Shown: positions 34,938 through 44,602, counted from the first letter of the stretch. The stretch: DNA of 64,000 nucleotides from Planctomycetaceae bacterium (GCA_006969385.1 CP030884.1:2852001-2916000); one strand, 5' to 3'. Program-made: numbers and translations. Notes: a model not told the origin generated them from the sequence alone.

Positions 34938-35775
34938 GCAATTCCGCATCCGCCTGCGGTAGATCGATTTTAAACGTCGCGCCTTGGCCTAGGGTGCTTT
35001 CGACTTCCAACGTTCCCTGCATTTGCGTCACCAAATTGCGACTGATATGCAAGCCCAAGCCGGCGCTGCCCGACTGGGCGTCTTCGGTCTTCGTGCTAAA
35101 GAACGGGTCGAAGATGCGCGGCAGGTCGTCTTCGGGGATACCGGGGCCGTTGTCGGTAACAGAAATAGTGACACGGTGATCTTGAGCGTTCGCTTCTACG
35201 GTCAACTTACCGCCGTTGGGTCTTAAGGCGTGGCGTGCGTTGATCAACAGGTTGAGCAACACCTGTTGCAAGTGACCCGCATCGGCGCGGACGGCGATGC
35301 CCGGTTCGATCTCGATGTGCGTGGCGATCTTGTCTTTCGCCCAGTCGCGGCCCGAGACTTCAATCAATTCTTCCACCAACGGTCGAACCTGCACCGTTTC
35401 AATTCGTCGCTCGCCATTGCCGCTGGTCGACAGAATGTTGTTGCACAGTCGTCGCAGTTGGTCGCCGCGGCGCACGTTGCGTTCCAGGGCTTTGCGCCAC
35501 AGGGCCGGGTCGTCTTTGGTCAGTACGTATTGGCTGTAACTGAGCAACGGCGTGAGCAGATTGTTCATTTCGTGGGCGACGACGGCTGTCATGGTGCCGA
35601 CGGCGGCGTAACGCTGCAGCGTTTCGAGCTGCGCGCGGAGCGACGCGAATTGTGCCTCCAGCCCCGCGAGCTTGTCGGCGAAATCCGTTTCGGAAAACGC
35701 GGTGCAGGCGTCAGGGGAATCGAGTGCGTCAGTCTTGCCGGACAAGGGAGAATCACCGAGCATAATGGGCATCAT
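34927..35775 (-). CDS. Soluble sensor histidine kinase
   Basis: About 282 residues from the ATG at 35775 (ATG at 35772 or 35763 also possible; the frame extends to 35949 without support). A coiled-coil start (FADKLAGLEAQFASLRAQLETLQRYAAVGTM) leads into the H-box VVAHEMNNLLTPLL, then the N-box NLLINARHALR, DNGPGIP (G1), FDPFFSTKTE (F) and GSAGLGLHIS (G2). No membrane segments, so cytosolic, in the NtrB/ATP-binding family. No response regulator gene is adjacent. It is divergent to the phosphohexomutase gene. Confidence 0.9.
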   Translation of the reverse strand: MMPIMLGDSPLSGKTDALDSPDACTAFSETDFADKLAGLEAQFASLRAQLETLQRYAAVGTMTAVVAHEMNNLLTPLLSYSQYVLTKDDPALWRKALERNVRRGDQLRRLCNNILSTSGNGERRIETVQVRPLVEELIEVSGRDWAKDKIATHIEIEPGIAVRADAGHLQQVLLNLLINARHALRPNGGKLTVEANAQDHRVTISVTDNGPGIPEDDLPRIFDPFFSTKTEDAQSGSAGLGLHISRNLVTQMQGTLEVESTLGQGATFKIDLPQADAELPNA

Positions 35776-35852
35776 AAACAAAGTTATCCGTTCGAGTGAG
35801 TGCGGCCTGTTCGGCGCACGACTCGACCTTGTGAATAGTTGGCGGGTGAAAG

Positions 35853-37187
35853 ATGACGTTGATGATGAGTGTTTCGGGTGTACGCGGCATCGTGGGCGAG
35901 ACCATGACACCGCGTTTAGCGGCCGATTTGGGCGCGGCGTATGGCACACGCCTGAATGGCGGCATGGTAGTCTTAGCGAGAGACTCGCGCATCAGTGGTG
36001 CGATGTTGGAGAATGCCGTCTCTGCCGGTTTGCAGGCCGCCGGTTGTCGTGTGATTCGGCTGGGCATCGTGAGTACGCCCGCCGCCGGGCTGATGATCGG
36101 CGAACTGAAAGCCGCGGGCGGCATCGTCATCACGGCCAGCCATAACCCGATCCCTTGGAACGGCATTAAGTTTCTGACCGAGCGCGGTTTTGCACCGACG
36201 CCGCCGGAAGCCAAGGCCATTTTCGATATCTATCACGAATCGGCGTTTAAGTTGCGCGGTGCGGAAGCGGTGGGCGCGGGCGAGTTCAACGAGCGGGCTA
36301 TCGAGATTCACGTGAACAAGGTTCTGGGCGTGATCGATGGTGACGCGATTCGGCGGCGCAAATTCAAGGTGGTCTTGGATAGCGTGAACGGCGCGGGCGG
36401 CGAAGAAGGGCGGCAACTGTTGCAAGGGCTGGGATGCGACATTGTTCATCTCAACGCCGAAGCGAATGGCCGATTCGCCCATACGCCCGAGCCCACGCGC
36501 GAGAATTTAACCGAGTTATCCGACGCCGTGGCGCGCGAAGGTGCGGATATCGGTTTCGCCCAGGATCCCGATGCGGATCGACTGGCGATTGTTGATGAGG
36601 CCGGTACCTATATCGGTGAGGAGTACACGCTGGCCTTGTGCAGTCGGCACTTGCTGGCGCAACAAGCGGGTCCGATTGCCGCCAATTTGTCAACGTCGCG
36701 TATGGTGGACGATATTGCCGCCGAGTTCGGCGGGGCGGCGCGGGTGATTCGCACGGCGGTTGGCGAAGCGAATGTTTCGGATGCGATGATGCGCGAGCAG
36801 GCGGTATTCGGCGGCGAAGGTAACGGTGGTGTGATTGATCCACGTATTGTGTATGTGCGTAACAGCATTGCCGGGATGGGGATTACACTCGATTTGTTGG
36901 CCGCCGATGGTGGGCCGCTGAGCGGCATCGTCGACAAGATTCCGGCCTATACGATGGTGAAGGAAAAGATCGAGATGGATCTTGCTGCCGTGCCGGCGTG
37001 GTTGGAGAAGATTAAGCAAGAGACCGACGGTCGCGTGCTGGATCAGGATGGGGTGCGCGTGGATTGGGATGATGGTTGGGTGCACGTGCGGCCGTCAAAT
37101 ACCGAGCCGATCGCGCGGGTGATTTGCGAGGCGAAAGATGAGGCCACGGCACGGGAACTGGCGGAGCGGGTGATGAAGATGCGGTAA
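35853..37187 (+). CDS. Phosphohexomutase of the GlmM/ManB type
   Basis: 444 residues, usual length. The phosphoserine loop VITASHNPIPWNG has its serine at residue 96; the metal loop is DPDADRLAIVDEAG and the sugar loop GEGNGG; the phosphate-binding tail is RPSNTEPIARVICEA. These enzymes interconvert hexose 6- and 1-phosphates; GlmM makes glucosamine 1-phosphate for peptidoglycan and lipid A. The GVRGIVGETMTP start and GEGNGGVI loop are shared with archaeal-type GlmM and with phosphomannomutases, so the exact substrate is not settled, though GlmM is favoured. Confidence 0.85.
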   Translation: MTLMMSVSGVRGIVGETMTPRLAADLGAAYGTRLNGGMVVLARDSRISGAMLENAVSAGLQAAGCRVIRLGIVSTPAAGLMIGELKAAGGIVITASHNPIPWNGIKFLTERGFAPTPPEAKAIFDIYHESAFKLRGAEAVGAGEFNERAIEIHVNKVLGVIDGDAIRRRKFKVVLDSVNGAGGEEGRQLLQGLGCDIVHLNAEANGRFAHTPEPTRENLTELSDAVAREGADIGFAQDPDADRLAIVDEAGTYIGEEYTLALCSRHLLAQQAGPIAANLSTSRMVDDIAAEFGGAARVIRTAVGEANVSDAMMREQAVFGGEGNGGVIDPRIVYVRNSIAGMGITLDLLAADGGPLSGIVDKIPAYTMVKEKIEMDLAAVPAWLEKIKQETDGRVLDQDGVRVDWDDGWVHVRPSNTEPIARVICEAKDEATARELAERVMKMR

Positions 37188-37274
37188 TTCGGTTTTGTGT
37201 CCGACGGATGTAATCTAGCACTGCGGCCCGGTTTCTGGTGATTGAGTCCGAATGGCTTGCGTCGTCTCGCGTTC

Positions 37275-37302
37275 GCACTGGCAGCAAGCTGACCAGTGGC
37301 AC
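37275..37302. repeat. Short dispersed palindromic repeat (copy 2 of 2)
   Basis: GCACTGGCAGCAAGCTGACC continuing into AGTGGCAC; differs from 13327-13354 by one base. It occupies part of the 312-bp gap 37188-37499, in which I see no other gene or signal. Confidence 0.7.
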
Positions 37303-37499
37303 GCTGCAAGTTGCTTCCAAATGCTGCTGTGCAGGCAACTAGGGCCATTTCGATCGCCATCGAGTACAATCAGCACGCGCGATCCACGGATGAAACACAC
37401 TGCTATGGGAGGGCTGCTGCGATTTCCCATTCGCCATCCAACTCAACCGACACGGCGCACGCGACGGAGATCGCGTCGGGCGGCGTGCTGGTAACCGCC

Positions 37500-39572
37500 A
37501 TGGGCGGGATTCATCGCTTCGGAGTAATCGTGCTGCTATGCCTGCTGTCGGTGGGGATGTGCTTTCTGATATTCCCCCGCGTCGGCATTTGGTGGTTGGC
37601 GTACGTGTGCATGGTGCCCTGGTTGTTGGCCATAGGGTATGCCGCCAAGGCGCGGCATGCGTATGTTGGTAGCGTTCTTTTCGGTGCCGGCTACTTTGCG
37701 CTCAACGTGCATTGGCTGATGCCGATCACGATTCCCGGTTACATCACGCTGTGTATCTTCTTCGGCCTGGTCGCGCCGTTGGCGGCGCTGGGCATTCGAC
37801 AGGCAAAGCGCCGCGGCGTGCCGATGGCCATCGCCGCGCCGGTCGGGTGGGTGGCGTTTGAATATTTGCGCTCCATCGGCGGGCTTGCGTTTCCCGTCGT
37901 GTTGCTCGGGCATAGCCAATATCAACAGCTCTCGATCATACAAGTCGCCGATCTCATCGGTGCGTACGGCGTGAGCTTCATGCTGATGATGGTCAACGGC
38001 GTGCTGGTCGATTTGATGACGCTGCCGATTGTGATCGATCGGCGCGAGGGTCGGCCCAAGCTCTCGATCGGCGTGTTGGCAACGGCCGTCGTGGTGAGCC
38101 TGACGCTGATATACGGCAGCGCGCAGAAAAGTGAAAAGTACTTCACCGAAGGCCCGACGGTTGCTGTGATGCAACACGATATTCTGAAGCAGGTTCCGCC
38201 GGTGCCGCGTCGGCATTTCGACCAGGGCGAACTGTTTGCGGCACATCTTGAGCTGACGCGCACGGCAGCTGGCGGGCAACCGCCACCGGCTGTGGTTTTA
38301 ATGCCCGAGGCGATGGTTCCATTTGTTTATCCCAACGCCGAGTTCTTGCAATACGGCCCGGACGACTTGGCGCTGATTTACAAAGATCGTTTGGCGTACA
38401 CCGAGAACAAGCGGATTGTGACGCAAATCCAGCAGCTATCGCGTCAGCAGTATGACATATTTCAGCAGCTTGCCACGACATCCGGCGTGCCGATCATTTT
38501 TGGGTCGGGCGGTTATCGAGTGGATCGCGCGTTCGATCCGCCGCGCGTGGGGGCGTTTAACTCGGCTTATCTGATTGAGCCGGGCGGGTCGGTGCCGACG
38601 GCGACGTATAGCAAGCGGCATTTGGTGCTCTTTGGCGAATACATCCCCTTTCGCTATTCGATCCCATGGATTTACAACGCACTCAATTCGCTTACACCTT
38701 TTGCCGATTACGGCGCGCATTATTCGCAGACCGCCGGTACCGATGCACCTGTGTTTGAGATTCCGTTGGATGATGCGGACATGGCCGCGCTCCGCGCTGC
38801 TACGCCGATTTGTTACGAAGAACTGATGCCGTATATCTGTCGTGACTTCGTGCGACCGGCAGCCGGTGAAGAGAAGAAGGCCGTCGATGTGTTGCTGTGT
38901 TTGAGCAACGATGGTTGGTTCTTCCATGCGTCCGAACTCGAGCAACACTTGGCGGGCGGCGTGTTTCGGGCCGTCGAGAATCGCATCGCGATCGCGCGTA
39001 GCGTGAATACGGGTGCCAGCGCGATCATCGATCCGAACGGCCGCATCAGCACGCGTGTGGCCGCTGATGAGCGACGGTTGGAAAAGCTGGATGAGGTGGA
39101 GAAAGCCCTGCAGGATTTGCGCAATACCGGCGAGAAGTTCAAAAACTTAGAGGCATCGTCACCGAAGTTTCAGGATACCTATTCGTCAGCCAAGGGTATT
39201 GCGAAGGATCGATTGCGCCGCGCTTGGAGTTTTTTGGGCCCCGAATTTGAGTTGTATGCCAATCGCAGCGAGCGCTTGCTCGGCAATGTACGTCCCAATA
39301 ATCCCGTTTGGCAAACTTCGGCTCAACTGCTGACCGAGCAGCTTGACGATGATTTGGGAATGGTACGGCGCTGGCGCAACTTGCCCTGGCAAATGCCGGG
39401 GGTGGCGACGGGACCGATTCAGCTTGATGCGCGGGTCACGCTTTACACGCGCTGGGGCGATTGGTTTGCCCAGTTGCTGGTGGCGTTGGTCGCCGTGTTG
39501 TACCTCGATCGATTGGGATTGCGTTGGCGGCGTCGTCGGCAACGTAGGCAAGCTACGGAGAGCAACGAATGA
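37500..39572 (+). CDS. lnt: Apolipoprotein N-acyltransferase (long form)
   Basis: Lnt adds the third acyl chain to lipoproteins in the periplasm. From the ATG at 37500 it has 690 residues, against about 510 in Escherichia coli; the start is uncertain because no ribosome site is clear. Several N-terminal membrane helices are followed by the nitrilase-like domain with the triad Glu270 (LMPEAM), Lys372 (YSKRHLVLFGEYIPF) and Cys438 (TPICYEEL), then VEKRIAIARS-like VENRIAIARSVNTG. About 100 extra residues (roughly 520-635) lie before the final WGDWFAQLLVAL helix, and there is extra sequence between Glu and Lys. Overlaps the next gene by 4 bp. Confidence 0.9.
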   Translation: MGGIHRFGVIVLLCLLSVGMCFLIFPRVGIWWLAYVCMVPWLLAIGYAAKARHAYVGSVLFGAGYFALNVHWLMPITIPGYITLCIFFGLVAPLAALGIRQAKRRGVPMAIAAPVGWVAFEYLRSIGGLAFPVVLLGHSQYQQLSIIQVADLIGAYGVSFMLMMVNGVLVDLMTLPIVIDRREGRPKLSIGVLATAVVVSLTLIYGSAQKSEKYFTEGPTVAVMQHDILKQVPPVPRRHFDQGELFAAHLELTRTAAGGQPPPAVVLMPEAMVPFVYPNAEFLQYGPDDLALIYKDRLAYTENKRIVTQIQQLSRQQYDIFQQLATTSGVPIIFGSGGYRVDRAFDPPRVGAFNSAYLIEPGGSVPTATYSKRHLVLFGEYIPFRYSIPWIYNALNSLTPFADYGAHYSQTAGTDAPVFEIPLDDADMAALRAATPICYEELMPYICRDFVRPAAGEEKKAVDVLLCLSNDGWFFHASELEQHLAGGVFRAVENRIAIARSVNTGASAIIDPNGRISTRVAADERRLEKLDEVEKALQDLRNTGEKFKNLEASSPKFQDTYSSAKGIAKDRLRRAWSFLGPEFELYANRSERLLGNVRPNNPVWQTSAQLLTEQLDDDLGMVRRWRNLPWQMPGVATGPIQLDARVTLYTRWGDWFAQLLVALVAVLYLDRLGLRWRRRRQRRQATESNE

Positions 39573-40603
39573 CATCGATACGCGCACTCGGCGGCATTAC
39601 GGTACTGATCGGCATCGCGGTCTCAGGTTGCAGCCAACCACCGGCAATGGGGGTGATCGATACCAATCAACGTCGCGCCTTTCGACAGGCTGCCGTCAAA
39701 TGTCTCGAAGACGCCGCCTTCAGTCGGTCGCCGTCGTTGCGGATGCAATCGTTGGAAGCCTTCGGCAAAGTCGCGCCGAAAGAAGGCAACGAGTTGAAGG
39801 CGATTCCGCTCAACATCGAGAATGCCTATCCCGGTGCCAGTTTTGCCGCGCTCTTGGCCGCCGGCGAATCCAATAGCAAACAATTGATCGAGTTGGCACG
39901 TACGCGTTCGGAGGCGAACGATAAGAACGTGCGCGCCGCGGCGCTGTTTGCCTTGCATCAGTTCGGCGATCGGCGGCGCACGGGCGAACTCGCCGCGCTG
40001 CTGCTCGAAGATTCCGACGAGACGGTGCGGGCCAACGCGGCGTTGGTGCTGGGGCGGTTGGGTGATCCGAAAATGAAGCGGGTCTTGCGCAAGGCCTTGT
40101 CCAACGAGAAGAAACAGAAGCCGCTGTTTCAGATTCTCGAAGCGCTGGCCGCGTTGGGTGATGAAAAAGCCATCGCACGCCTGTTATTTGTTGGCCGCAG
40201 TGCCGAACCGCAGGAAGCGACCATCGCGCTGACGATGCTGGCCAACGCCCGGGTGCAAGCGGCAGAAGAACTGTTCTGGCTGCGGATGAGCGATGGCGAG
40301 TTCCCGGAAGTGCGTGCCGCCGCCGTGCGTGGCTTGGCCGTTTTGGGCAAGCGTGAAGCGCTCGACCCGGCGATTCGTTATCTGTTTTTCAACAATCCGG
40401 ACCGCTCGGCCCCGAACGATCCGCCGCAGCAGCAAATCGACCGCATTCGCGGCATCGCGGCGTTGGCGTTGGAGGCGCTGGCGGATGCACGGGCGTTGAA
40501 ACCGCTGCAAGAGGCCTTTGATGCGGTCGGACAGTCGGAGTACGTGCGCGTGGCCATTGCACGCGCGGCAATTCGCACAATTGATAGAATGTCGGGTCGT
40601 TAG
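39569..40603 (+). CDS. HEAT-repeat lipoprotein
   Basis: 344 residues with a lipoprotein signal (IGIAVSGC, cysteine at 21). ACGGAG lies 8 bases before the ATG. The mature protein consists of helical pairs typical of HEAT/PBS repeats, for example DKNVRAAALFALHQFGDRRRTGELAALLLEDSDETVRANAALVLGRLGDPKMKRVL, and LEALAALGDEKAI, RAAAVRGLAVLGKREAL, GIAALALEALADARALKPL. Such arrays bind other proteins. It overlaps lnt by 4 bp and is followed by mreD after 35 bp, which places it with envelope genes. The partner is unknown. Confidence 0.82.
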   Translation: MTSIRALGGITVLIGIAVSGCSQPPAMGVIDTNQRRAFRQAAVKCLEDAAFSRSPSLRMQSLEAFGKVAPKEGNELKAIPLNIENAYPGASFAALLAAGESNSKQLIELARTRSEANDKNVRAAALFALHQFGDRRRTGELAALLLEDSDETVRANAALVLGRLGDPKMKRVLRKALSNEKKQKPLFQILEALAALGDEKAIARLLFVGRSAEPQEATIALTMLANARVQAAEELFWLRMSDGEFPEVRAAAVRGLAVLGKREALDPAIRYLFFNNPDRSAPNDPPQQQIDRIRGIAALALEALADARALKPLQEAFDAVGQSEYVRVAIARAAIRTIDRMSGR

Positions 40604-40638
40604 CAACCCGAACCTTCGACCGGTAGCCCCTGATTACG

Positions 40639-41166
40639 ATGCGGTGGATCGCCTTTCTTATTCTGATTTACGTTGCGACCGTCTTTCAAACGACGGTCGC
40701 GCCTTTTATCGCGATTCATGGGGTACGGCCCGATGTGCTGATTATCGTTGCGGTCTATTACGCATTGATGGCACAGCGCTATGACGCGTTTATTGCGGCG
40801 TGGTGCATCGGCCTGATGGTCGATCTGACGTCGATCGGTTTTGGCACTTATTCCAACGTGGGTATATGCGCGGTGGCTTACAGCATTGCCGCCATGATGA
40901 TGGTGGGGCTGCGCGAGTATACCTTCCGGGCCACGCCCGTGGCGCAAGTTTTATATTGCTTTGGTGCCAAGCTGTTTGTGAGCGCGGCCGTTATCGCGCA
41001 CATGTCGGTCGTTGCTGATCGGTCGGTGGCGATTGGCGGGCTGATCGCGTTGGCTGTCTGGGAGGCGGCCTACACGGCCGTCATCGCCCCTTACGTCTGC
41101 TGGGTGCTGAAACGCCTGCAGCCGGGCCTCGGACTGACGGGTAAGCATCGCCTGATGCACAATTAG
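40639..41166 (+). CDS. mreD: Rod-shape protein MreD
   Basis: 175 residues with five or six membrane segments. MRWIAFLILIYVATVFQTTVAPFIAIHGVRPDVLIIVAVYYAL and the WCIGLMVDLTSIGFGTYSNVGICAVAY block are typical of MreD, a component of the elongasome. mreB and mreC are not directly upstream, where they usually are. PBP2 follows after 45 bp, the usual mreD-mrdA-rodA order. Confidence 0.85.
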   Translation: MRWIAFLILIYVATVFQTTVAPFIAIHGVRPDVLIIVAVYYALMAQRYDAFIAAWCIGLMVDLTSIGFGTYSNVGICAVAYSIAAMMMVGLREYTFRATPVAQVLYCFGAKLFVSAAVIAHMSVVADRSVAIGGLIALAVWEAAYTAVIAPYVCWVLKRLQPGLGLTGKHRLMHN

Positions 41167-41211
41167 GCCTTACCATCCGATCCTTCGGCCGTTGGCCTTC
41201 GTACCGCACTT

Positions 41212-43446
41212 ATGTTTGAACGTCGCCTCAAAGTCGTCCTGACGATTCCCATTCTCGGTGGGCTGATCCTCATCGCGCGCTTGTACCGTCTGCAAATCGT
41301 GGACGGGCCGCAGTACGAAAAGCGCGCCGAGCAGTCGCTTATCGCCCCCAAACGATTCTTGCCGCCCTTGCGCGGTTCGATTTTGGATCGGCATGGCAAG
41401 GTGCTCGTTTCCGATGAGCCGACGTTTGACTTGTCGGCCCATTACGGCGCGCTGAGCGAAGACGAAGACTTTTTGAAGCAATATGCCCGCGAGATTCGCC
41501 GGCAAAGTCGTCACTATCAACGCATGTCGCGCTCGGATGCCGAAGCCGAAGCGTTGTTGCGCGTGCAGACGCTGTACGACCGGTTGGCGGAATTGACCGA
41601 GGCATCGGCGGATGAGTATTTCGCCCGGCGCGATGCCATCGTCGAAAGCGTCGAGTTTTTGCGCGATTATATCTGGCAGGCGCGCGCCGGCGAGGGTATC
41701 GAGCAGAAAAAAGAAGACATGCGTCTGCGCGAAGAGGATCGGTTTCATACGCTGATTCGCGACCTCGATCGGACGTTTCAAGCACGCATCGAAATCGAAC
41801 TGGGCGACTTGTCATTCTTTCGCATCATGCCGGCGGTGCGGCGCGTATGGCAGACCGAGGATCGCTCGCTCGCGCATATGCTGGGTCGCATCGGGCAGGT
41901 TTCGAAGGAACGCTTGGAAGAAGACCCGCGTAAGACGGATTGGCTGGCGCGCTATCGCGCGGGGGATTTGGTCGGCGTCAGCGGCGTCGAATACCTAGCC
42001 GAAGATGTGTTGCGCGGCACGCGCGGCTACGAAGAAAAGAACCTCGACGGTGACATCATCGAATCGGTCGCGTCGATCGACGGTGCGCCGGTACGGTTGA
42101 CGATCGATTCTGAGTTGCAGCAGCGCGTGGCGGAGATTTTAAAAGTAGCCATCGACACCGAGTCGGGACGGACCGGCGCGAGTTGCGTGATTCTCGATGT
42201 CTCTACGCGCGAAGTGTTGGCGATGGTCAGCGTGCCGGGCTTCGATCAGGATACGTTTCGCAAGCATTACGATCATTTGCGCGACGAAGCGCGTACGCGC
42301 CCCCTGCTGTTTCGCGCGATTGCCGAAGAGTATCAACCGGGGTCGATTGTGAAGCCGGTGGCGCTCCTTGCAGGTCTCAAGCACGGGGTGGTGACGGCGA
42401 ATACGACGTACGACTGCGACGGCAGCTATATCGATCATTCCAAGCATTGGCATTGTTGGACGCACTGGAAGCACCTGCCCGGGCACGGTCCGATGGCGGC
42501 GACCGGCGCGATTCAGCACAGTTGCAATCTTTACTTCTACGATCTGGGCAAGCATGTGAATGCGCGACGGCTGAGCGCGTTTTATGACGATTTCATTCGC
42601 GGTCCCGGCCACGATACGAGTACCGTCGTGCGCAGTACAGGTTTATTGGAAGAGCGCGACGGCATCATTCCGACGATCGATTGGATCGAGACGCATCGCG
42701 AGCGCGGTTATACATGGGCCGATGGCTGCAACTATGCCATCGGGCAGGGGGAGATGCAGATCACACCATTGCAGGCGGCCAATATGTATGCGACGTTGGC
42801 CAATGGTTTCTACCGCGACCCGACGATTGTGATGGGCGATCAACGCGAACGACGACCGAAGCCGATCGCGGGCATCAGCCCCGACCAATGGCAGTTGGCG
42901 CGGCGCGGTTTGTATCTCTGTGTGAATGAAGAACATGGAACGGCTCACAAGAAAGCAACGCTCGATAACTTGGTAATTTGCGGTAAGACGGGTAGCGCAC
43001 AATGCGTGGCTCGACCGGTGAAAACGAAATACGTGTTTAACGTCGAACAAGAGGTACCGGTCGAATCGGCACAGGCCGATGGGCTCACGCGAACGGAGAC
43101 GGTACGGCTGGAAACGGTTGCGCCGACGTTGGAGCGGGCGCGCGAGCTGCTCGAGTTGCCCCACGATGCCAAGCCTGACGAATGGCGCGTGGTCGAGCGC
43201 TGGCCGCCTATTCCGGAAGGTCGCACCACACCATTGCCGCATGCTTGGTTTGCGGGGTATGCGCCGTATAAAAAGCCACGCGTGGCGATGGCATTGATCA
43301 TCGAGCACGGTGGGAGCGGCGGTCAGGTCGCGGCACCGATAGGGCGGCAAGTGTTTAGCGCAATCTTGGACAGCACGCACGATTACTTGGGCGTCGGTAC
43401 GCCGTCCGAGCGCATCGCCAAAGGGAACGACGCTGCCGATGATTAA
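41212..43446 (+). CDS. mrdA: Penicillin-binding protein 2 (transpeptidase)
   Basis: 744 residues, longer than the 630 of Escherichia coli. An N-terminal membrane helix (VVLTIPILGGLILIARLYRL) leads into the dimerisation domain (PLRGSILDRHGKVL; GVSGVEYLAEDVLRGTRGYEEKNLDG), then the transpeptidase with SxxK Ser378-Lys381 (GSIVKP), SxN 437-439 (HSCNLYFY) and KTG 592-594 (CGKTGSAQ). Extra length comes from a charged helical insertion near residues 85-190 and a stretch after KTG. It crosslinks peptidoglycan during elongation with RodA, whose gene overlaps by 8 bp. Confidence 0.92.
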   Translation: MFERRLKVVLTIPILGGLILIARLYRLQIVDGPQYEKRAEQSLIAPKRFLPPLRGSILDRHGKVLVSDEPTFDLSAHYGALSEDEDFLKQYAREIRRQSRHYQRMSRSDAEAEALLRVQTLYDRLAELTEASADEYFARRDAIVESVEFLRDYIWQARAGEGIEQKKEDMRLREEDRFHTLIRDLDRTFQARIEIELGDLSFFRIMPAVRRVWQTEDRSLAHMLGRIGQVSKERLEEDPRKTDWLARYRAGDLVGVSGVEYLAEDVLRGTRGYEEKNLDGDIIESVASIDGAPVRLTIDSELQQRVAEILKVAIDTESGRTGASCVILDVSTREVLAMVSVPGFDQDTFRKHYDHLRDEARTRPLLFRAIAEEYQPGSIVKPVALLAGLKHGVVTANTTYDCDGSYIDHSKHWHCWTHWKHLPGHGPMAATGAIQHSCNLYFYDLGKHVNARRLSAFYDDFIRGPGHDTSTVVRSTGLLEERDGIIPTIDWIETHRERGYTWADGCNYAIGQGEMQITPLQAANMYATLANGFYRDPTIVMGDQRERRPKPIAGISPDQWQLARRGLYLCVNEEHGTAHKKATLDNLVICGKTGSAQCVARPVKTKYVFNVEQEVPVESAQADGLTRTETVRLETVAPTLERARELLELPHDAKPDEWRVVERWPPIPEGRTTPLPHAWFAGYAPYKKPRVAMALIIEHGGSGGQVAAPIGRQVFSAILDSTHDYLGVGTPSERIAKGNDAADD

Positions 43447-44602
43447 CTGGCGCGGCGTACCACTGCTGGGTTGGCCGGTGTTGTTGGCGGCGTTGTCTTT
43501 GACGGCGCTGGGCGTCATCGGGGTGTATTCGGCCGAGGCGGATATCGATGGGCCGCCGGTGACGACGCTGCGGCAACTTATGTTTCTTTGCATCGGTCTC
43601 TCGGGCTTTTTGTTGGTACAACTGATCGGCTATCGAGAATTGGGGCGCTGGTCGTATCCGCTGTTTGTGATCACGTTGGGGGCGCTCGCGCTGCTGTTGG
43701 TGGCGCGGTACGTGCCGATGGCGCCGTTCATCGTCGAACGGCGCAAGGCGTTTCGGTGGATCACGATCGGGCCGATGAATTTTCAGGTTTCGGAATATGC
43801 CAAGATCAGTTTTATCTTAGCGCTGGCGTATTACCTACGCTATCGAACGAATTATCGCAGTATCGTCGGATTGTTGATGCCTTTTGTGCTAACGCTGGTA
43901 CCGATGGCGATGATTTTGAAGGAACCCGACCTGGGCACGAGTTTGCTGCTGTTGCCCACGCTGTTTGTGATGTTGTACGTGGCGGGCGCGCGCAATCGAC
44001 ACCTATCGATCATTCTGCTACTGGGCGCGATTGCGGTGCCATCGTTTTACTTTTCACCTTTGATGAATCGCTATCAGCGCGAGCGCATTCAGGCGTTGTT
44101 TCATCAGGATGAGACCGACCATCGTTGGCGCATGGATGCGGGCTATCAATTGGCGCAATCGAAGATCGCCATCGGCAGCGGCGGCATGGCGGGGCAGGGC
44201 TTCGCCGAAGGTTCTTTCTTTCGACACGACTTGTTGCCCGAGGAGCACAACGATTTCATTTTTGCCGTCCTGGCCCACCAGTGGGGCTTTCTCGGCGCGA
44301 TGTTTGTCGTGCTGTTGTATCTGGTGATCATCTTCTTTGGGTTGACGATTGCGTCGGCGACCAACGATCCGCTGGGGCGTTTACTGGCCGTCGGCATTTG
44401 TGCGGTGATATGCGCGCAAACGCTGATCAACCTCGGCATGACCGTCGGCCTGATGCCGATTACGGGGATGTCGTTACCGTTCGTGAGCGCCGGCGGCAGC
44501 GGGTTGATCAGCAACTACCTGATGCTGGGCTTGCTGGTAAGCGTGGCGCGGCGGCGAACGCTGGAGATGGCACCTAAGCCGTTTGAATTCGACGAGGGGT
44601 GA
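43439..44602 (+). CDS. rodA: SEDS-family peptidoglycan polymerase RodA
   Basis: 387 residues with about ten membrane segments. PMNFQVSEYAKISFILALAYYLRY, MILKEPDLGTSLLLLPTLFVMLYVAGA, QGFAEGSFFRHDLLPEEHNDFIFAVLAHQWGFLGA and GLMPITGMSLPFVSAGGSGLISNYLMLGLL match the SEDS family. The catalytic Asp loop (KEPDLG) is intact. Overlap with PBP2 and the elongation context favour RodA over FtsW. Confidence 0.92.
   Translation: MINWRGVPLLGWPVLLAALSLTALGVIGVYSAEADIDGPPVTTLRQLMFLCIGLSGFLLVQLIGYRELGRWSYPLFVITLGALALLLVARYVPMAPFIVERRKAFRWITIGPMNFQVSEYAKISFILALAYYLRYRTNYRSIVGLLMPFVLTLVPMAMILKEPDLGTSLLLLPTLFVMLYVAGARNRHLSIILLLGAIAVPSFYFSPLMNRYQRERIQALFHQDETDHRWRMDAGYQLAQSKIAIGSGGMAGQGFAEGSFFRHDLLPEEHNDFIFAVLAHQWGFLGAMFVVLLYLVIIFFGLTIASATNDPLGRLLAVGICAVICAQTLINLGMTVGLMPITGMSLPFVSAGGSGLISNYLMLGLLVSVARRRTLEMAPKPFEFDEG

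Noticed and set aside
34926..35949. Long form of the histidine kinase up to 35949
   Set aside because: The added N-terminus is Pro/Arg/Ser-rich without similarity and would overlap the divergent phosphohexomutase gene.
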